Origin: Lanius collurio
Taxonomy: Eukaryota > Chordata > Aves > Passeriformes > Laniidae
NCBI GenBank assembly: GCA_020086605.1
Contig: JACBWW010000004.1
Coordinates: forward strand, 14,916,932-14,980,931
Length of the DNA: 64,000 bases
Direction of reading: 5' to 3'
How positions within the stretch are numbered: the stretch's first letter is position 1; each line of letters opens with the position of its first letter. Below the pieces are notes generated by a model that saw only the letters and a list, made by a program, of their open reading frames with translations, did no database searches and was not told the DNA's origin. Positions 47,401-59,399 of this stretch are shown piece by piece. Made by a program: the position numbers and the translations under genes.

Positions 47401-50400
47401 GGTCCAGGTCAGACTCACAGAGGTGGGAGATCAGCCAGAGTCATTGTTGCTTCACAGTTCTGGAGTGGCATGGGCAGAGGCAGCACTGAAGTCTCAGATA
47501 AAAGAAGCTCCCAAGAGAAAAATATGGCAGCCCTCCCTTCAGATCTATTTGCAACCAGCTCTTAGAAGCCACATTCACCAGCTGAATTACTACAAGGGAG
47601 CCAGTCTCCAGGACCTTAGTCTTACCATAATCAAGTGCTTTCTAAACCATAAATGTCAATTGGTAACCACTTTTGAGAGTTGAAGAAATGTCAAAGAATG
47701 GAGAAGTGCAACTAAAATCTCAATAACCAGAAAGGGAAATCCTGACCAGGAAGTCTCAGACATCCTCACTGAAAAAGTAGAATACTATGATATAAAGATT
47801 TTGAACAGAAATATGGAGTGATTACAAGAAGACAGAATTTATTATACAAAATTTCTGCTTCCTCTAAGTTTTACTAGGTTCATTGCTTAAGGGCAAATGA
47901 ATTACTATAATATAATTGGACTTTTTGCCAGCATTTGATTTTGCACTGCAGTAAATTTGTTTTAATGTTAGATTTTCTAAATCTCCCTTTCAGAAGTAAA
48001 CTTAATATTGTAAAGTCTTTCACATCCACTTAAATAATCTTAAAGAAACACATATGTAAAATTTCTTACTCAAAGAGAGCTGAGTTTACCTTTGATACTT
48101 TTTAGAGTAAGAAATGCAAAAATGTGGAGAAGACACATACATGGAGCATTTCAACTACAGCTATTTGGTTAAAAATTTTAAAAGTATGTTTTGTCTCCCT
48201 TTTTTGAAAGATTACGTATTTTCCTTTTTCACTTCCATTTATTTCACAGTTTTTCAGATGGACATATGATACAGTCACCTCACTGTCACTTCCTTATTTT
48301 TAACACAGCCTGGCAGGTGCTCATCACAGGCGTGCAATAGAGGCATTCATTTTCACAGCACCCCTTTGAGACATTCAGTCTGTAGCCATGCACAGTACAA
48401 TACCATATTTTACTGCTCACAGAGGTTAGAATTCAAGCTAATAAGACAAGCTGCAGTAAATATTTTGCAGTAAACACATTTCCAGGGTAGCATATAGGTA
48501 TCACTGTTGAATGAGAAGGATGCAAATAAAAAGCCATCCCCATTCAATAGATAAATGAGGCTGTGAGGAAGAGTTAAGCTCTGTCTCACTAGTGGTCCAC
48601 CTAGTTCAATATCCTGCTTCTGCAAAGAGCCCACACTTGGTACTTCAAAAGAATGAAAAGCTATTGACAGAGCCCATCATTTTGTGACAGAAGACTCTTG
48701 TCTGACCTGTTTAAACAACATACTTACAGATGGATGCTGATCTCAGCATGAGCAAAGGGCAAGGTTCAAAATGCTTCAGGAGTTGCTTGTTCCAACTCAA
48801 AGATGTTCTACTGTCTGCTTTTTTTTCTTACCATTTCCAAATACTTATGAGCTCATATACTGAGGCATTGCTGCAAATGACTGCAGCTCCTACTGAAAAA
48901 AGCAGTAAGCGTCAGCAACCAGAAAGCCTTAGAGGCTCATGACTCTTCTCTGCTTTCAGCCACATTGGTCTGGCACACAATTTAGCACACTCCAAACTGC
49001 AAGCTTGGTCTTGTCAACATATCAAACTGGAGTGCTAATCATTAATAACTTATTCTGAGACAATATTGACAGCTGCTTTGCTTTATTACCAATGCCATCT
49101 GTGCCCAGTAACCCAGAGTCTCCTTTCTACTACTTCTAAGCTTGCACTCCAAATGCTTTTCAGGCTGCAACAAGCAGAATGGAAATAACAGCTTGAGCTT
49201 CTTGAGAAATATCCCCAGCCAACTCAGGGAGCCCAGAAGATAAGGAATAATGTGATTGTAGAGTCATACTGAATTTTCATCATAAGTCAGCTTTATGAAT
49301 ACCATGCTGCCAGATGCCTTTCCCTACTAGTGATCGCTTCCACTGTTTCCAAAGAGCAACATTATGCACATGATGTTCAACTGGTCTTTTTCTATTCTGA
49401 GCAGTACTAAAGCCTCCATAAGACTGATTAGCAGATACCAGTATCTGAAGCATTTTTAAGTCTCCTTATCACAGAAATAATACTATTGCTTGGTCACAAA
49501 CTTCTCTTAGTCTCTGAAGACTGAAGTGAATAAATGTTAAAAAAAAAGGCAGCTCCCAGTCTTCTGCTGGGCCATTTGAAGATTGTTCATTTGTGAGATT
49601 CCAAGGTGTTTGCACTTCAGTACAGTATTAATAATAACACTTTGCCTTGCTAACCAAAGTGCATTCCTGTGAACAAATGACAAAATTTAGATTTCAGAGG
49701 TAAATTTAGCTTAGGTCATCAAAGGCAATTCAGTTTTAAACACACACCTACCAAAATTATTTACAAACTCCTAAAGAAAAAGAACTGAGAGTTCATTCAA
49801 GCCCTTTTTGTGGATCAGCTCAACTGGGATGAAAATGCTAAAATGTATGAAGAGAGAGATATTTGATTGTTCTGAGGTAAGAATTTCGAAAAAGAAGGAA
49901 AAAACCAAAGATTTTTGAAAGAGCCATTGATAAATTTTTAAGTGGGGATGGCTTTGTAAACTACATGAACTTTTGATTTTCCTACAGTGCTATTTTGGGC
50001 AGAGGTGGAACGGGCCCAGAGGTCTACCATTTTCTTTGGAGAAACTGTCTTGAGTCTAAGTGAATTTTATCTTTTGCAATTCTTAATTCAGAGAAAAGGA
50101 AAAGATAATCTGTGCTTTTTTCACATGTATGTATGTAAATGTAAAAATTCAAGTGCAAGCTCAGTCCAAAGCAAAAAGGTCTGGAACAGATGGCTGAAAG
50201 ACTTTGGAATGTCAGTTGAAAAGAGGCTGTCAGTGGCAGACACCAAAAAATACCTCCACCAAAAAATAAAGAAAAAACTCTACAACAAAGAAGGAGTTTA
50301 GGTGGCTTGTTAAGAGCACTTGCCAGGAAATGAAGGGAGCGCTTCCTGGGTGAAGATGATACATTTTTAACTATCTGAGGAAGTGACTGGGAACTCAGAA

Positions 50401-52784
50401 ATCTTCTCTGCTTTTACCAACCTTATCATTGATCTCATAAAATACCCTATCTCTGCAGAAATTGCCTCTATTAGATCTTCAGAAATCCTAGGTTCAGTAG
50501 CCTCACTCATACCATGTAAGAGTCACAAGTCAGCATGAGGAACAGGCCTTCAGAAGGTTGATTAGAGGCTGTCGCTTCAAGGTAAGGGTTTTGCAGGCCT
50601 GTGGCGACTGGGCTGAAAAAGATGAACAATAATTACTGCAAATTCAGTGTATGTAATTATCTCACACAGATGACTTGCCAGGACTGATAACATGCTGACA
50701 AATCCGACACAAAACTTTTTTAGCTGGAATAGTGGAGGTTGGCATCTGTGGTCTGCAGTGCTCAATGAATGACCGCAGTCGCTGTTAGTGCATTGTTCAT
50801 TGTGCTGCCTCTGCACACTTGACCCTTGACTGTTCCCATTAGTAGTCAGCAGAAAGAGAACCCACCACAGCAACCCTGCTTCCTGTGGTATCACAGACCC
50901 AACCTCAATAGAAACAGAATCTACTAGAGGGTTATAATGCTTTCAAAACTGGATGGTGTTTCTCTACCCATCTGTAACAAGACCGAATCCTGCAAAATCA
51001 ATGTCTGTTTCATGTTACCCAGGCCCCCTGGATAACAGTAGGGGACATAATGAAGAGGGGAAACACAAGAAGAAACCAAGCTGATAAGAGCTAACAGCCT
51101 ACCAGGGCACAAAGCATGCCCAGGAACTACTCCTCTCCAACCCTCATCTGGGATTCCACAGGAGACTGCAGCTGCAGGTGAACAGTCTGAGACCTGGCAG
51201 GTCCACTTTGAAAAAGAGGTAGAAGAAAGGCTCTCTTTCATTTGGTCATTACTCTGTCTGTCACACTGACACTGCTCCCTTGGATCATGTTTTCAATGCC
51301 ACACACACAGTCATCAATAGCTCCTGTTAGTTTTCATAGGTTAAGTCCAGGGAACATTTGATCTTATCTCTCAATTCTCCATTCCTTTTTGCCATTCACA
51401 GCATTAAAAAAATTTCAAAACAGTTTTCTTTCTTCACTAGTTAAAAGAATGAAAACAAATGTAATTGATTATTTCAAAAGGCATAAGGACTGAAAAATCT
51501 ATCATTAAGTAGAATTCTAATTAAGAGAGTGATTAACATATTCATAACCAGATGGAAATCTTAAGGATAGGGGAGTTTTAAGTATTGTTATCATTGCTTT
51601 GGTCTGTTCTAAATGCAGGGAGCTTTATTTATAAATTCTATGACATACATATGTTTAGTTACATTTCCACTAAGTTATCCCTTTATTTCATGGCCTTTGC
51701 AGCTTCAGATAGAACAATTATCCTCTCCCTTCAGGCACAATTTTAATGTCTAAACAAAAGGCTGTATCAATGGTCTTTAGGACTTTAAACATGTCTTTAG
51801 AAATTATACTGTATGCCATGTATGGAAAAGAGAGTGTTAACTATATCTCTGTCTAGTCTAGGCCAAATGTTGTGTTAAGAATGTGTTTATTGAACTTGAA
51901 ACTTGCCAAAGCAGACTGACATAAGGTCCTCCACCAGGTGTCAAATAGAACAAGCTGAACTGCAAAGATAGAAAAGGTATTTTCTTTTTCTTTTCATTTT
52001 AGGTAAAAACACAAAGCTCTTTGACCCAATTCCATTTTTACTTCAGAAACAGCAACTGAAAGAATTTCCAGGTTTTGCTGGAGAACATTTGAGGAGGTTA
52101 GTGAAAGTTGGTCTGTTTTGGTTAACAAATACTGGATCAAATATTGACTGAATAATATCCAAGTCACTATGAGGGATCTCTTCTGAATATAGGTAAGTGT
52201 TCTTTAACATATAGAAAACGTGAATATAGGCAAATATACTTAACCACTACACACCAAGACATTATAAACCTGAGGATATCACACCTGACGTGTCCCAGAG
52301 AACTCTCCAGACCTGACATTTTGCATCTCTACAGTCTTTGAGGCTGCTTAAACCTGGCTTGTGCTCAGAGTGCTTAGAAACTCCTCCTATCATTGCAGAA
52401 GCTGATGTTGATTCTTCTAGGAAAGTATTCAGTGTCATCTGGCCTGCTGGCAATCAGCCACGTAATACCTCTGTGAGAGCAGACGGATGAGATGGAAGCT
52501 GCAGAGCCTGGAGCTTATGTGAACAACATCCAAGTGCATCTTGGAGTGGTCTGTCCTGGGAATTTGTTCTGGCTTGCTCAAGAGGCAGCCCTGACAGCAT
52601 ACCCAGCAACAAATGCAGCCACAAATTATATGGGTCATTACTCGATACGACTGTGTGCTTGGTTTTAGGGACAGAAATGTCAATGCAGTGACTTCTCTGA
52701 GAGGCTGAATCCTCTCATTCTTCCAGCAGTTTTGGACTTGCTGAAATCTCCTGGGCTGTGTCATGTAGTCGATGAAATTATAAT
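47401..52784. other. Mostly unique sequence, no gene recognised
   Basis: Frames of about 105 codons at 50577-50894, 50924-51241 and 52435-52764 (all minus) are open but carry no recognised domain. An old retroposon fragment lies at 48591-48690. No RNA gene, promoter or CpG island is seen. Confidence 0.5.
48591..48690 (+). mobile_element. Ancient retroposon fragment (CR1/L3-like)
   Basis: The word tggtccacctagttcaatat followed by cctgcttctg resembles an old repeat widely seen in sauropsids (ggtccatctagcccagtatc, then ctgtctctga). Later words (ggtacttcaaaagaatgaaa; catcattttgtgacag) are compatible. Strongly diverged. Confidence 0.3.
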
Positions 52785-52840
52785 AATGATAGAAAATAGG
52801 TCTGAAAGGGACCCCAAAAAGATATCTAATTCAAAGCAGA
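52785..52840 (-). mobile_element. Ancient CR1-like 3'-end fragment
   Basis: The plus strand reads gatagaaaataggtctgaaa followed by gggaccccaaaaagatatctaattcaa. This fits the reverse-complement tail of an old CR1 (ggctggaagggacctcaaaa, then ggtcatctagtccaa). It lies 50-100 bases left of the first long hairpin. Confidence 0.45.
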
Positions 52841-52886
52841 ACTAACTAATGTTTCCAGTACTATAGATTTCCCAGTCTTTTTTTTC

Positions 52887-52933
52887 CAGTCCTTTGCTTT
52901 CTATTATACTTCCAAATAGAAAGCAAAGGACTG
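52887..52933. repeat. Perfect 19-bp inverted repeat, 9-nt loop
   Basis: The left arm 52887-52905 is cagtcctttgctttctatt and the right arm 52915-52933 is its exact reverse complement. The loop is atacttcca. The stem is shorter than a usual microRNA precursor and has no bulges. Confidence 0.95.
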
Positions 52934-53328
52934 CCTAAATTCTTTTTCCTTTCTCATCATAAATGCTAGTCATTAGCTGACTTTATTTTTAAAATTCTAA
53001 GTATTTTTAATTTTCCCAAGTAGACTTTCTCTCTGACTACAAACTTTTGGTCAAGTAACAGAACAGGGTAGGAAAGGGTAAACCCATTCCACATTTAAGA
53101 ACACTAGATGGATCTCATGAGGAGTGACAAGATGAATAACCAAAGATCAGTTACCACTCTTTTTTGTCTACATTGAAATAAAGATTTCTGTGGAACCCTA
53201 CTGATTATGGCCATGCCATTTGACGGACATAAAAGTCCTCCTTACATCATACACATTTTGTTATATGCAAGAATGGCAATGGCTTGCTGTTTGTTCCAGT
53301 CTGCCAGTGCAACTATGATTTGTATGAT

Positions 53329-53370
53329 AAGGAATTTCAGAGCCTTCATGTGAAGGCTCTGAAATTCCTT
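53329..53370. repeat. Perfect 20-bp inverted repeat, 2-nt spacer
   Basis: The left arm 53329-53348 is aaggaatttcagagccttca and the right arm 53351-53370 is its exact reverse complement. The two-base spacer is tg. No mismatch. A 2-base loop cannot close as RNA without opening base pairs, so this is a near-perfect DNA palindrome. Confidence 0.97.
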
Positions 53371-56300
53371 GTCTAGAAAGGGTTTTACAAACAACTCTCC
53401 CATATGTGTTTATCACAGAACTGCCATCAAAAAATAAATCTAATGCAAATGTTCATATGCAACTCCATTAAACTTTGCTACCATTTGATGACTGCTTGGT
53501 GGTGAAATCACTGGGCCTTGCTGAGGCTGGATACATTGAAGTAGGAAACACAGGCATATGTAAGTCCAGGTGCAAAAGGCCTGAGCTACTCCCAAGGACA
53601 TATCCACCTGTGGAAGCTGACCAATTCTCTGTACTAAGACTTTGATAGAAAAAATAAATCTACACCTATAACTCATTCCCAAATGAAATTTAAGCATAAT
53701 TTTTAATCTGCTTCTGAGTCAAAGGAAACATATAAAATGGTTTTCATTTAGGAACAGAAGCTGTAAACAGACATCTGGGCAAATGACTACATGGAAGCAG
53801 TTTTATGCCAAGATCTTCTGCTTATTTCCACTGGCATAGTGGCCTTTCTGGTCAGGATGCCAAGTCTGCTATAATCAGCAAAGTTAAGGGCTCTCAGTGC
53901 TTTAAAAGATTGGGATCTAATTGCTGCAAATTTAGTTAATTCCAAGGGAGAAAGACAGGCATCAAGATTTGGGCCTTTGCCCCAAAAGAGAAGTGCAAAT
54001 AACATCCATAATCATTAGACTGGTGTCAGGAGAGTGCTGAGAACTGGACTGTACAGAAGCCTGCCTGAAAATTTGATGACCTAAAACAATTAATGAGCTT
54101 TGGGTTCAAAAGGTTTCCTTTGATGTGCATCAAGCATTTTCATGAAATACAAGTAACTACACAAATGTGCTATTTAGCAATAATGGGTCATATCAGAGCT
54201 GAATATCTCTTGATCTCCTGTTGAGATGAGAGCATGCACCATACACTTCTGCCAACATGAAACAAGTGTTAGCAGATTTACTCCTAATGAGCTCATCACA
54301 CTGGAGTACCAGTTAAAGGGAGTAGGTCGCAGATTATGTTTCTTTAGTTGTCTTGATGTGCCTTGTTAATTCCACACACAAATGTGGTGTTGGGGGAGGA
54401 AGTTACCTCAATTCATCATGCGTGACCATCTTCTGCACTGACATCTATAACCTTTCTGTCTGCCTGAACTTCAGGTAAATTGACACAAATTAATTTGATC
54501 TGTGCCAGCTTTGAATCTGGCCCTGTACATATGTACTTTCCCCTCTTAACACCTTTTTTCCCCATTGAAAAAAGATGTAAAGCAAAGTTGGACTTTTGGC
54601 CGCAGTTTGATTTAGTAATCTTAGACATTTTTACCAACCACCTGATTCTAAATTGGAGGTAGGGAGACAGTTTCCAGCCCTACTAGACTGGTGTTTTCAG
54701 ATCACATTTCTGTTTATGCATGTTTGTATGTGATAGAAGCCTCAGTCGTGCAAACTTTTGAATTCAAAGGTGATAAGATCAAGAAAGGAAGATTAGGAAT
54801 GAGAGGAAAGAGTCCTGTGATGCAAGGATACCGCAACATCTACTAAAAGACCCACACTACATTCTCTTCTAGGTACATGAGAAACCTGAGGTCAGCCAAT
54901 GGGCGTTACTACAGCCCATAATAACATGCAGAGCTACATTAGCAGATATTTATGACTAGAGAACACCACAATATTCCCCACTCCCCCACCCCTCCAATGA
55001 CCCACGCCTACCTGCCTTTTGCTTTAATTCCTTTCTGCACAACAGAACATCCTTCACATGAAAGTAGGGTACTTGCTAGAGGAAGATCTTAAAGACCCAG
55101 AAGCTCTGCTGCATCTCTGTATTTTACTGTGTATGGGAATGAAGTTTGTTGCTTAATCCAGGACCTCACTTCTCTCTCAGGAAATGCTTAAGATTTGATG
55201 TACAGTCGTGATCCCTTTGTCCTGCATAGGAAGACAGTGTCCAGTGCTGTATTCATAAGGTAAGGCATAGGTTAAGATGAAATAACTTTATATAACTATA
55301 ACATACCAGTATGTTAATTTTCTTGAAGCATCATCTCTCCTGCTATTCTTCTAACATCAATCTCACCTTATATATTCTGTGTTGGATTTCAAAGAAGAAG
55401 CAGTATGTGATAGTGTTGTATGAACACTTAACAGCCAATGCTATTTTCACAGAAATCAATTTTGTGTCATAGCCCATTAGGTACTTCAAGGCAATGCAAC
55501 ATTTGAAACTACAAAAGATTTAGTAAGGCATATAAATTACACAGTAGAACCTTATCCTGGTCAGGATATGCTTAAACTGCAACTTTGATGGTGGGGAAAG
55601 CTAAAAGGGCTCCTATTCTTTCCTTCTCTTCAATTTTGTTTATACAGCTACCTTGGAAACCACAGCACAAACTGAGTTTCGGAGTAATTCAGCTTAAAAA
55701 TAAACCTTTCTCCTTTTTTTGGTAAAGAGGGACTGAATCCAGAACACAGTGGTGTAACCCCACTAATAGCTGTGCTGACACAAAGAAAGGACAACATAGA
55801 GCTGCACACGAGCATCAAAAAGAGCAGCAGCTCCTTGAGCCACCTGAGTGGTTGTAGTTAGTACCTTATCACTTCACACCTACTCAAAAACTAGTTCTAT
55901 CAGTGACTAGGTCTTGTAATTCAAAGCATATTTTGGTTAGTAATCAGCCTCTTAAGGGTTTTTTCCTTGTGATTCTAAATGTATACAGTGATTTTTCATC
56001 AACTAGGACTAAATTATACTCCATAAGAAGCAATTATGTGGAATGCAGATAAAACATGAGAAAATGCTACATTATAATGGTGTCAAATCTAGCTTCCTTT
56101 TGAAAGCCAGGGAGTTATGGCAGGAAGAAACTGACATTACTAGTAAACAATCCACTTCCAGAGCAAAAGCATTTCACTGATAGAACCTATCAAAACAAAA
56201 TAGTATATCTGTGGAGCAGGTTATGGTGGCTACACAAGTCAGAGTTCAGTAATAGTAAGAGTAGAACAATGAGAATGGAAGCTCTTAAGCTCTCACCTGG

Positions 56301-58735
56301 AAGTACTTGTACAAAAAGAGGCTTTGAGAACAACCTTTTTATAACAAGAAAGCTGTAGAAGCAATACCACTTATCAAGTGTTGCCTCTGAGTCAAAGAAG
56401 ATGTTTGGACCCAAAGTCTCTGTATACCACCTTTACTTTAGACGTAGCATGAGATTCATTATCTACCTCCATAGTTTTCATCATGGCTGTCACTCCAAGT
56501 ATTTTTCTACTTTCCTTCCCCAGAGCTGATTGGCTTGGCTCCTAAAAGGCATCTTTGGCAGCCTCCAGTCAGTTCTCAACGAAAATCTTCTGCACTGCTG
56601 CTTCAGACCCCATGGCTCATGCCCTGTCATTACCTCACCTCTTTCCAGATGTCTTAGCTCCTCTTTGTTTATATCTTACTTAATTGTAGGGACTGGATTA
56701 AAAGAAAAGCATTTACTGTTTTCTTCCCTCTGCATACTTAACCTATATATGCATCACTGCAGTACAAAATGTTAAGTCTGTGTAAGGTGTTTGGTCTGTC
56801 CTTACACACAAATGAAAGAGAATTTCGCCAGCTTAGGAGTGAAAACTCAGTATTAAATGTAATTGAAAAATACTGGGTACGGTAATTAATTAAATATTTC
56901 AGCATCCCAAATTGCCTCATATTACATCAGTTTTTATGTGTTTCTTTATGGCAGCAACCTTTAGAAGTATTTTTACAAGCATACATCCTCCTTAGCTTTT
57001 GCACACTAGTTACCTGAATCAATATCCAAATAATTAAACCTACACTCAAAGTCTTAGGCATCCTTACTGCCTTTCATCTGTAAACACAACTCCTGATCAT
57101 CCCCTTTCTCTAACTGCTCTAAAGACCTCAGGGGAGACAACATCCACCTCCTTTCAATGCCCTTTATTTCTACTCAAATGGTGTCAGAAGTTTTGCTGTT
57201 TCTCTTACAGGCTCAGACCTCTCCAGGACATACCATCATTTCTGGCTTACTTCGTGTGTGGCTTTTGGCAGCTCCTGTATTCTATTCAGACCCTTGGTGT
57301 ATTCCAGGGTTGTCTGTATGCTGTATGAATTCTGTGTATCTCTTGGAAAAAAGTAACCACTTAATTCTGTGGTTTTGTGCTATATGCTTCAAGAATTTGC
57401 TGGAATATGTTAACATTGTATTTTGAAATCCCTCAGGTTTATAAGATAATAACTTGAATGCAGAGTACAAGAACCTAAACACAAGAAAAAATATCTATGT
57501 GAGAAAAGATCAGGACTCTGGACCAGGATTTAAAAGATGTGGGATTACTTCTTAATTCAAAAATTCTGCATGTAATCATCAGTTACAGCTGTATCATTAT
57601 AAAACAGCAGTCTCTAAAGGGATAATGAAGTTCTGCCTTCATTCATCCTCTCTTCAAACCATTGCCTTGGAGATGAATTGGAGAGACTCTGTATGCCCCA
57701 GGGCGTTAACGTATTGGCAGGATATTTGAACACCCAGATGTTTGAACACATTAGTCCTGCGTGCTTCAGAAAGTACAGCTTAGATCTATATTTAGTCTGC
57801 AAATTTTCAATCTGTACTTAAAGCCTTCTAGAACTTCCTTGACCCAGTGATGTAGATATAATATTCTCTTTTTTCCCTCTTTCCCTTGCCTTCAACATCT
57901 CTTTTCCTTCTGCTCTGAACCATAACTACTGAGATTACATCTTACTCTGTGTAAAAAATTCTTAATAAGACAATATTTAGGGTGTACATACAAGTTACAT
58001 TGATTAGGACTTTGCAAAATGTTCGAACAAGTGCCTTATATTCTGCAAAAATTCAGTGACTAGTTCCAGCATGTAACTGACTTTCACTTCTTAATATTTT
58101 CAGTACAAATTTACAGCCTCTTATGTCAAGCAGTCTTTTTGTTACATTCTTCACCTCTGTTTAAACAGAAGTATCAGGAAAACTTTCATATTTTAAATTA
58201 TTTTAGAACAGGAGCAGTCCAATCTCAAAATGTTTTCAATTCACCTTACCTTCAGAAGCCACTGTATGGCATCTCTTAGGAGTTACACTTGTGCAGTGTA
58301 CTGTTCAAACTCACTAAACATCCTTAGAGCTGTGCTGGCACGAAAAGGATCACTTAAAGCCCAAGCAGAAATTTGGTAACAAATGAGGACTCATCTGAAC
58401 AGACCCCATGACACCAACACAGCAGGAGACACTCAGCAAATCAACATGCAATAACGATCTCTTGGTAGTCTTAGCATTTAGTGTTTAAGAAAAGTAAAAC
58501 CAGGGCCTCTTTAGCCCTTTGTTGATTCTTGTAACTGGAGAATGGGGTTGAGAAATATATACTAAAAAAGGTACTTGGGGCACATCACAGGGACTACAGG
58601 CATTTGGTGATCAGTACATCAGGACTTTCTCTGGGTACCCATCCAACAGTCCAGCATAATGTGCCCTCGGACCAAGGACATAGAATTAAAGCAGGAGGCA
58701 GAATCTGAGTTCCTGGAATTCATTTTACTAATCGA
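53371..58735. other. Unique non-coding sequence, no gene recognised
   Basis: No supported coding region, RNA gene or repeat family. Frames at 53440-53697, 53787-54005 and 54416-54637 (minus) are unremarkable. A possible splice-bordered segment at 56297-56386 was set aside (see rejected items). Confidence 0.5.
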
Positions 58736-58736
58736 C

Positions 58737-58792
58737 TTAATTAATTTAAATGGATTAATTTAATTAATTGATTGTTTTAATTAATTTAAATG
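58737..58792. repeat. AT-only direct repeat, 16-mer with 40-bp period
   Basis: ttaattaatttaaatg occurs at 58737-58752 and 58777-58792. The sequence between (gattaatttaattaattgat) is largely inverted relative to it, so the block can fold on itself. It probably arose by slippage or template switching. Confidence 0.85.
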
Positions 58793-59262
58793 TCATTAAC
58801 CACTTTACTTCATTTCTCCAATGACAGAATTACAGCGAGAGCCAAAGAAGCACAAAGCAAAGAAGCAGTCTGGAAATTCAAGTCAAATGCAAGGCAGTTA
58901 AAACTAAATTAATGGTGTAAACACAGCACATTAATGTACTGCAAGGTCATGGCTGCTTGGTCAGACGAGGGCTGCATCCACCTTAGCTTTTCAACACTTG
59001 ATGAGGGATAAGTATTCTGAGGGGATGAGAACCTGGCTGCTATGAGACACATACTATGATTGAATTTAACCAATGAGTTCAGAACAAGAAATGCACATTC
59101 CAACAGTGAGTTGGAGAGAGTACAGTGAGTACAGCCCAGGAAGGTAAGAAGTGGTATTTAGGAGGGGCAGTTAGTGGTCTGTCCTGTCCCTGTCTTGCCT
59201 CCCTGGCCCATTCCCATGTCCCTCCCATGACTGAGCTATGTCCAAGCCCCTCCTCAGTGGGT

Positions 59263-59358
59263 CTGATCTTGATTTGCTACAACCTGACCCTGGATCTGTC
59301 ACCTAACCATGGACTTCCCTGATTGCTGAGACTCTGAGCTGACTCTGGCTGCATCTCC
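59263..59358 (+). repeat. Degenerate interspersed repeat, copy B
   Basis: The plus-strand counterpart of the copy at 18997-19073. Shared blocks in order are gatcttg, atgg(a/t)...tggact, cctgat(t)gctg, and actctggctgc/ggaccctgctgcc. The pyrimidine/GC-rich flank from about 59170 probably belongs to the same element. Confidence 0.35.
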
Positions 59359-59399
59359 AGCCAAACTGCTTCCTGATGCCTCACATAGTGCCTAAGCTG

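Noticed and set aside
50577..51241. Two consecutive minus-strand ORFs of 105 codons
   Set aside because: Different frames, no similarity to each other or to known proteins, no promoter or splice context.
52887..52933. Hairpin as a rho-independent terminator
   Set aside because: The genome is clearly a vertebrate nuclear one; such terminators are bacterial and there is no T-run placed after the stem.
56297..56386. Minus-strand 90-base segment with acceptor ctttgactcag and donor CCAG|GTGAGAG, open frame
   Set aside because: Short enough to be open by chance in some frame. The phases do not join with the neighbouring candidate segments and the peptide is not recognisable.
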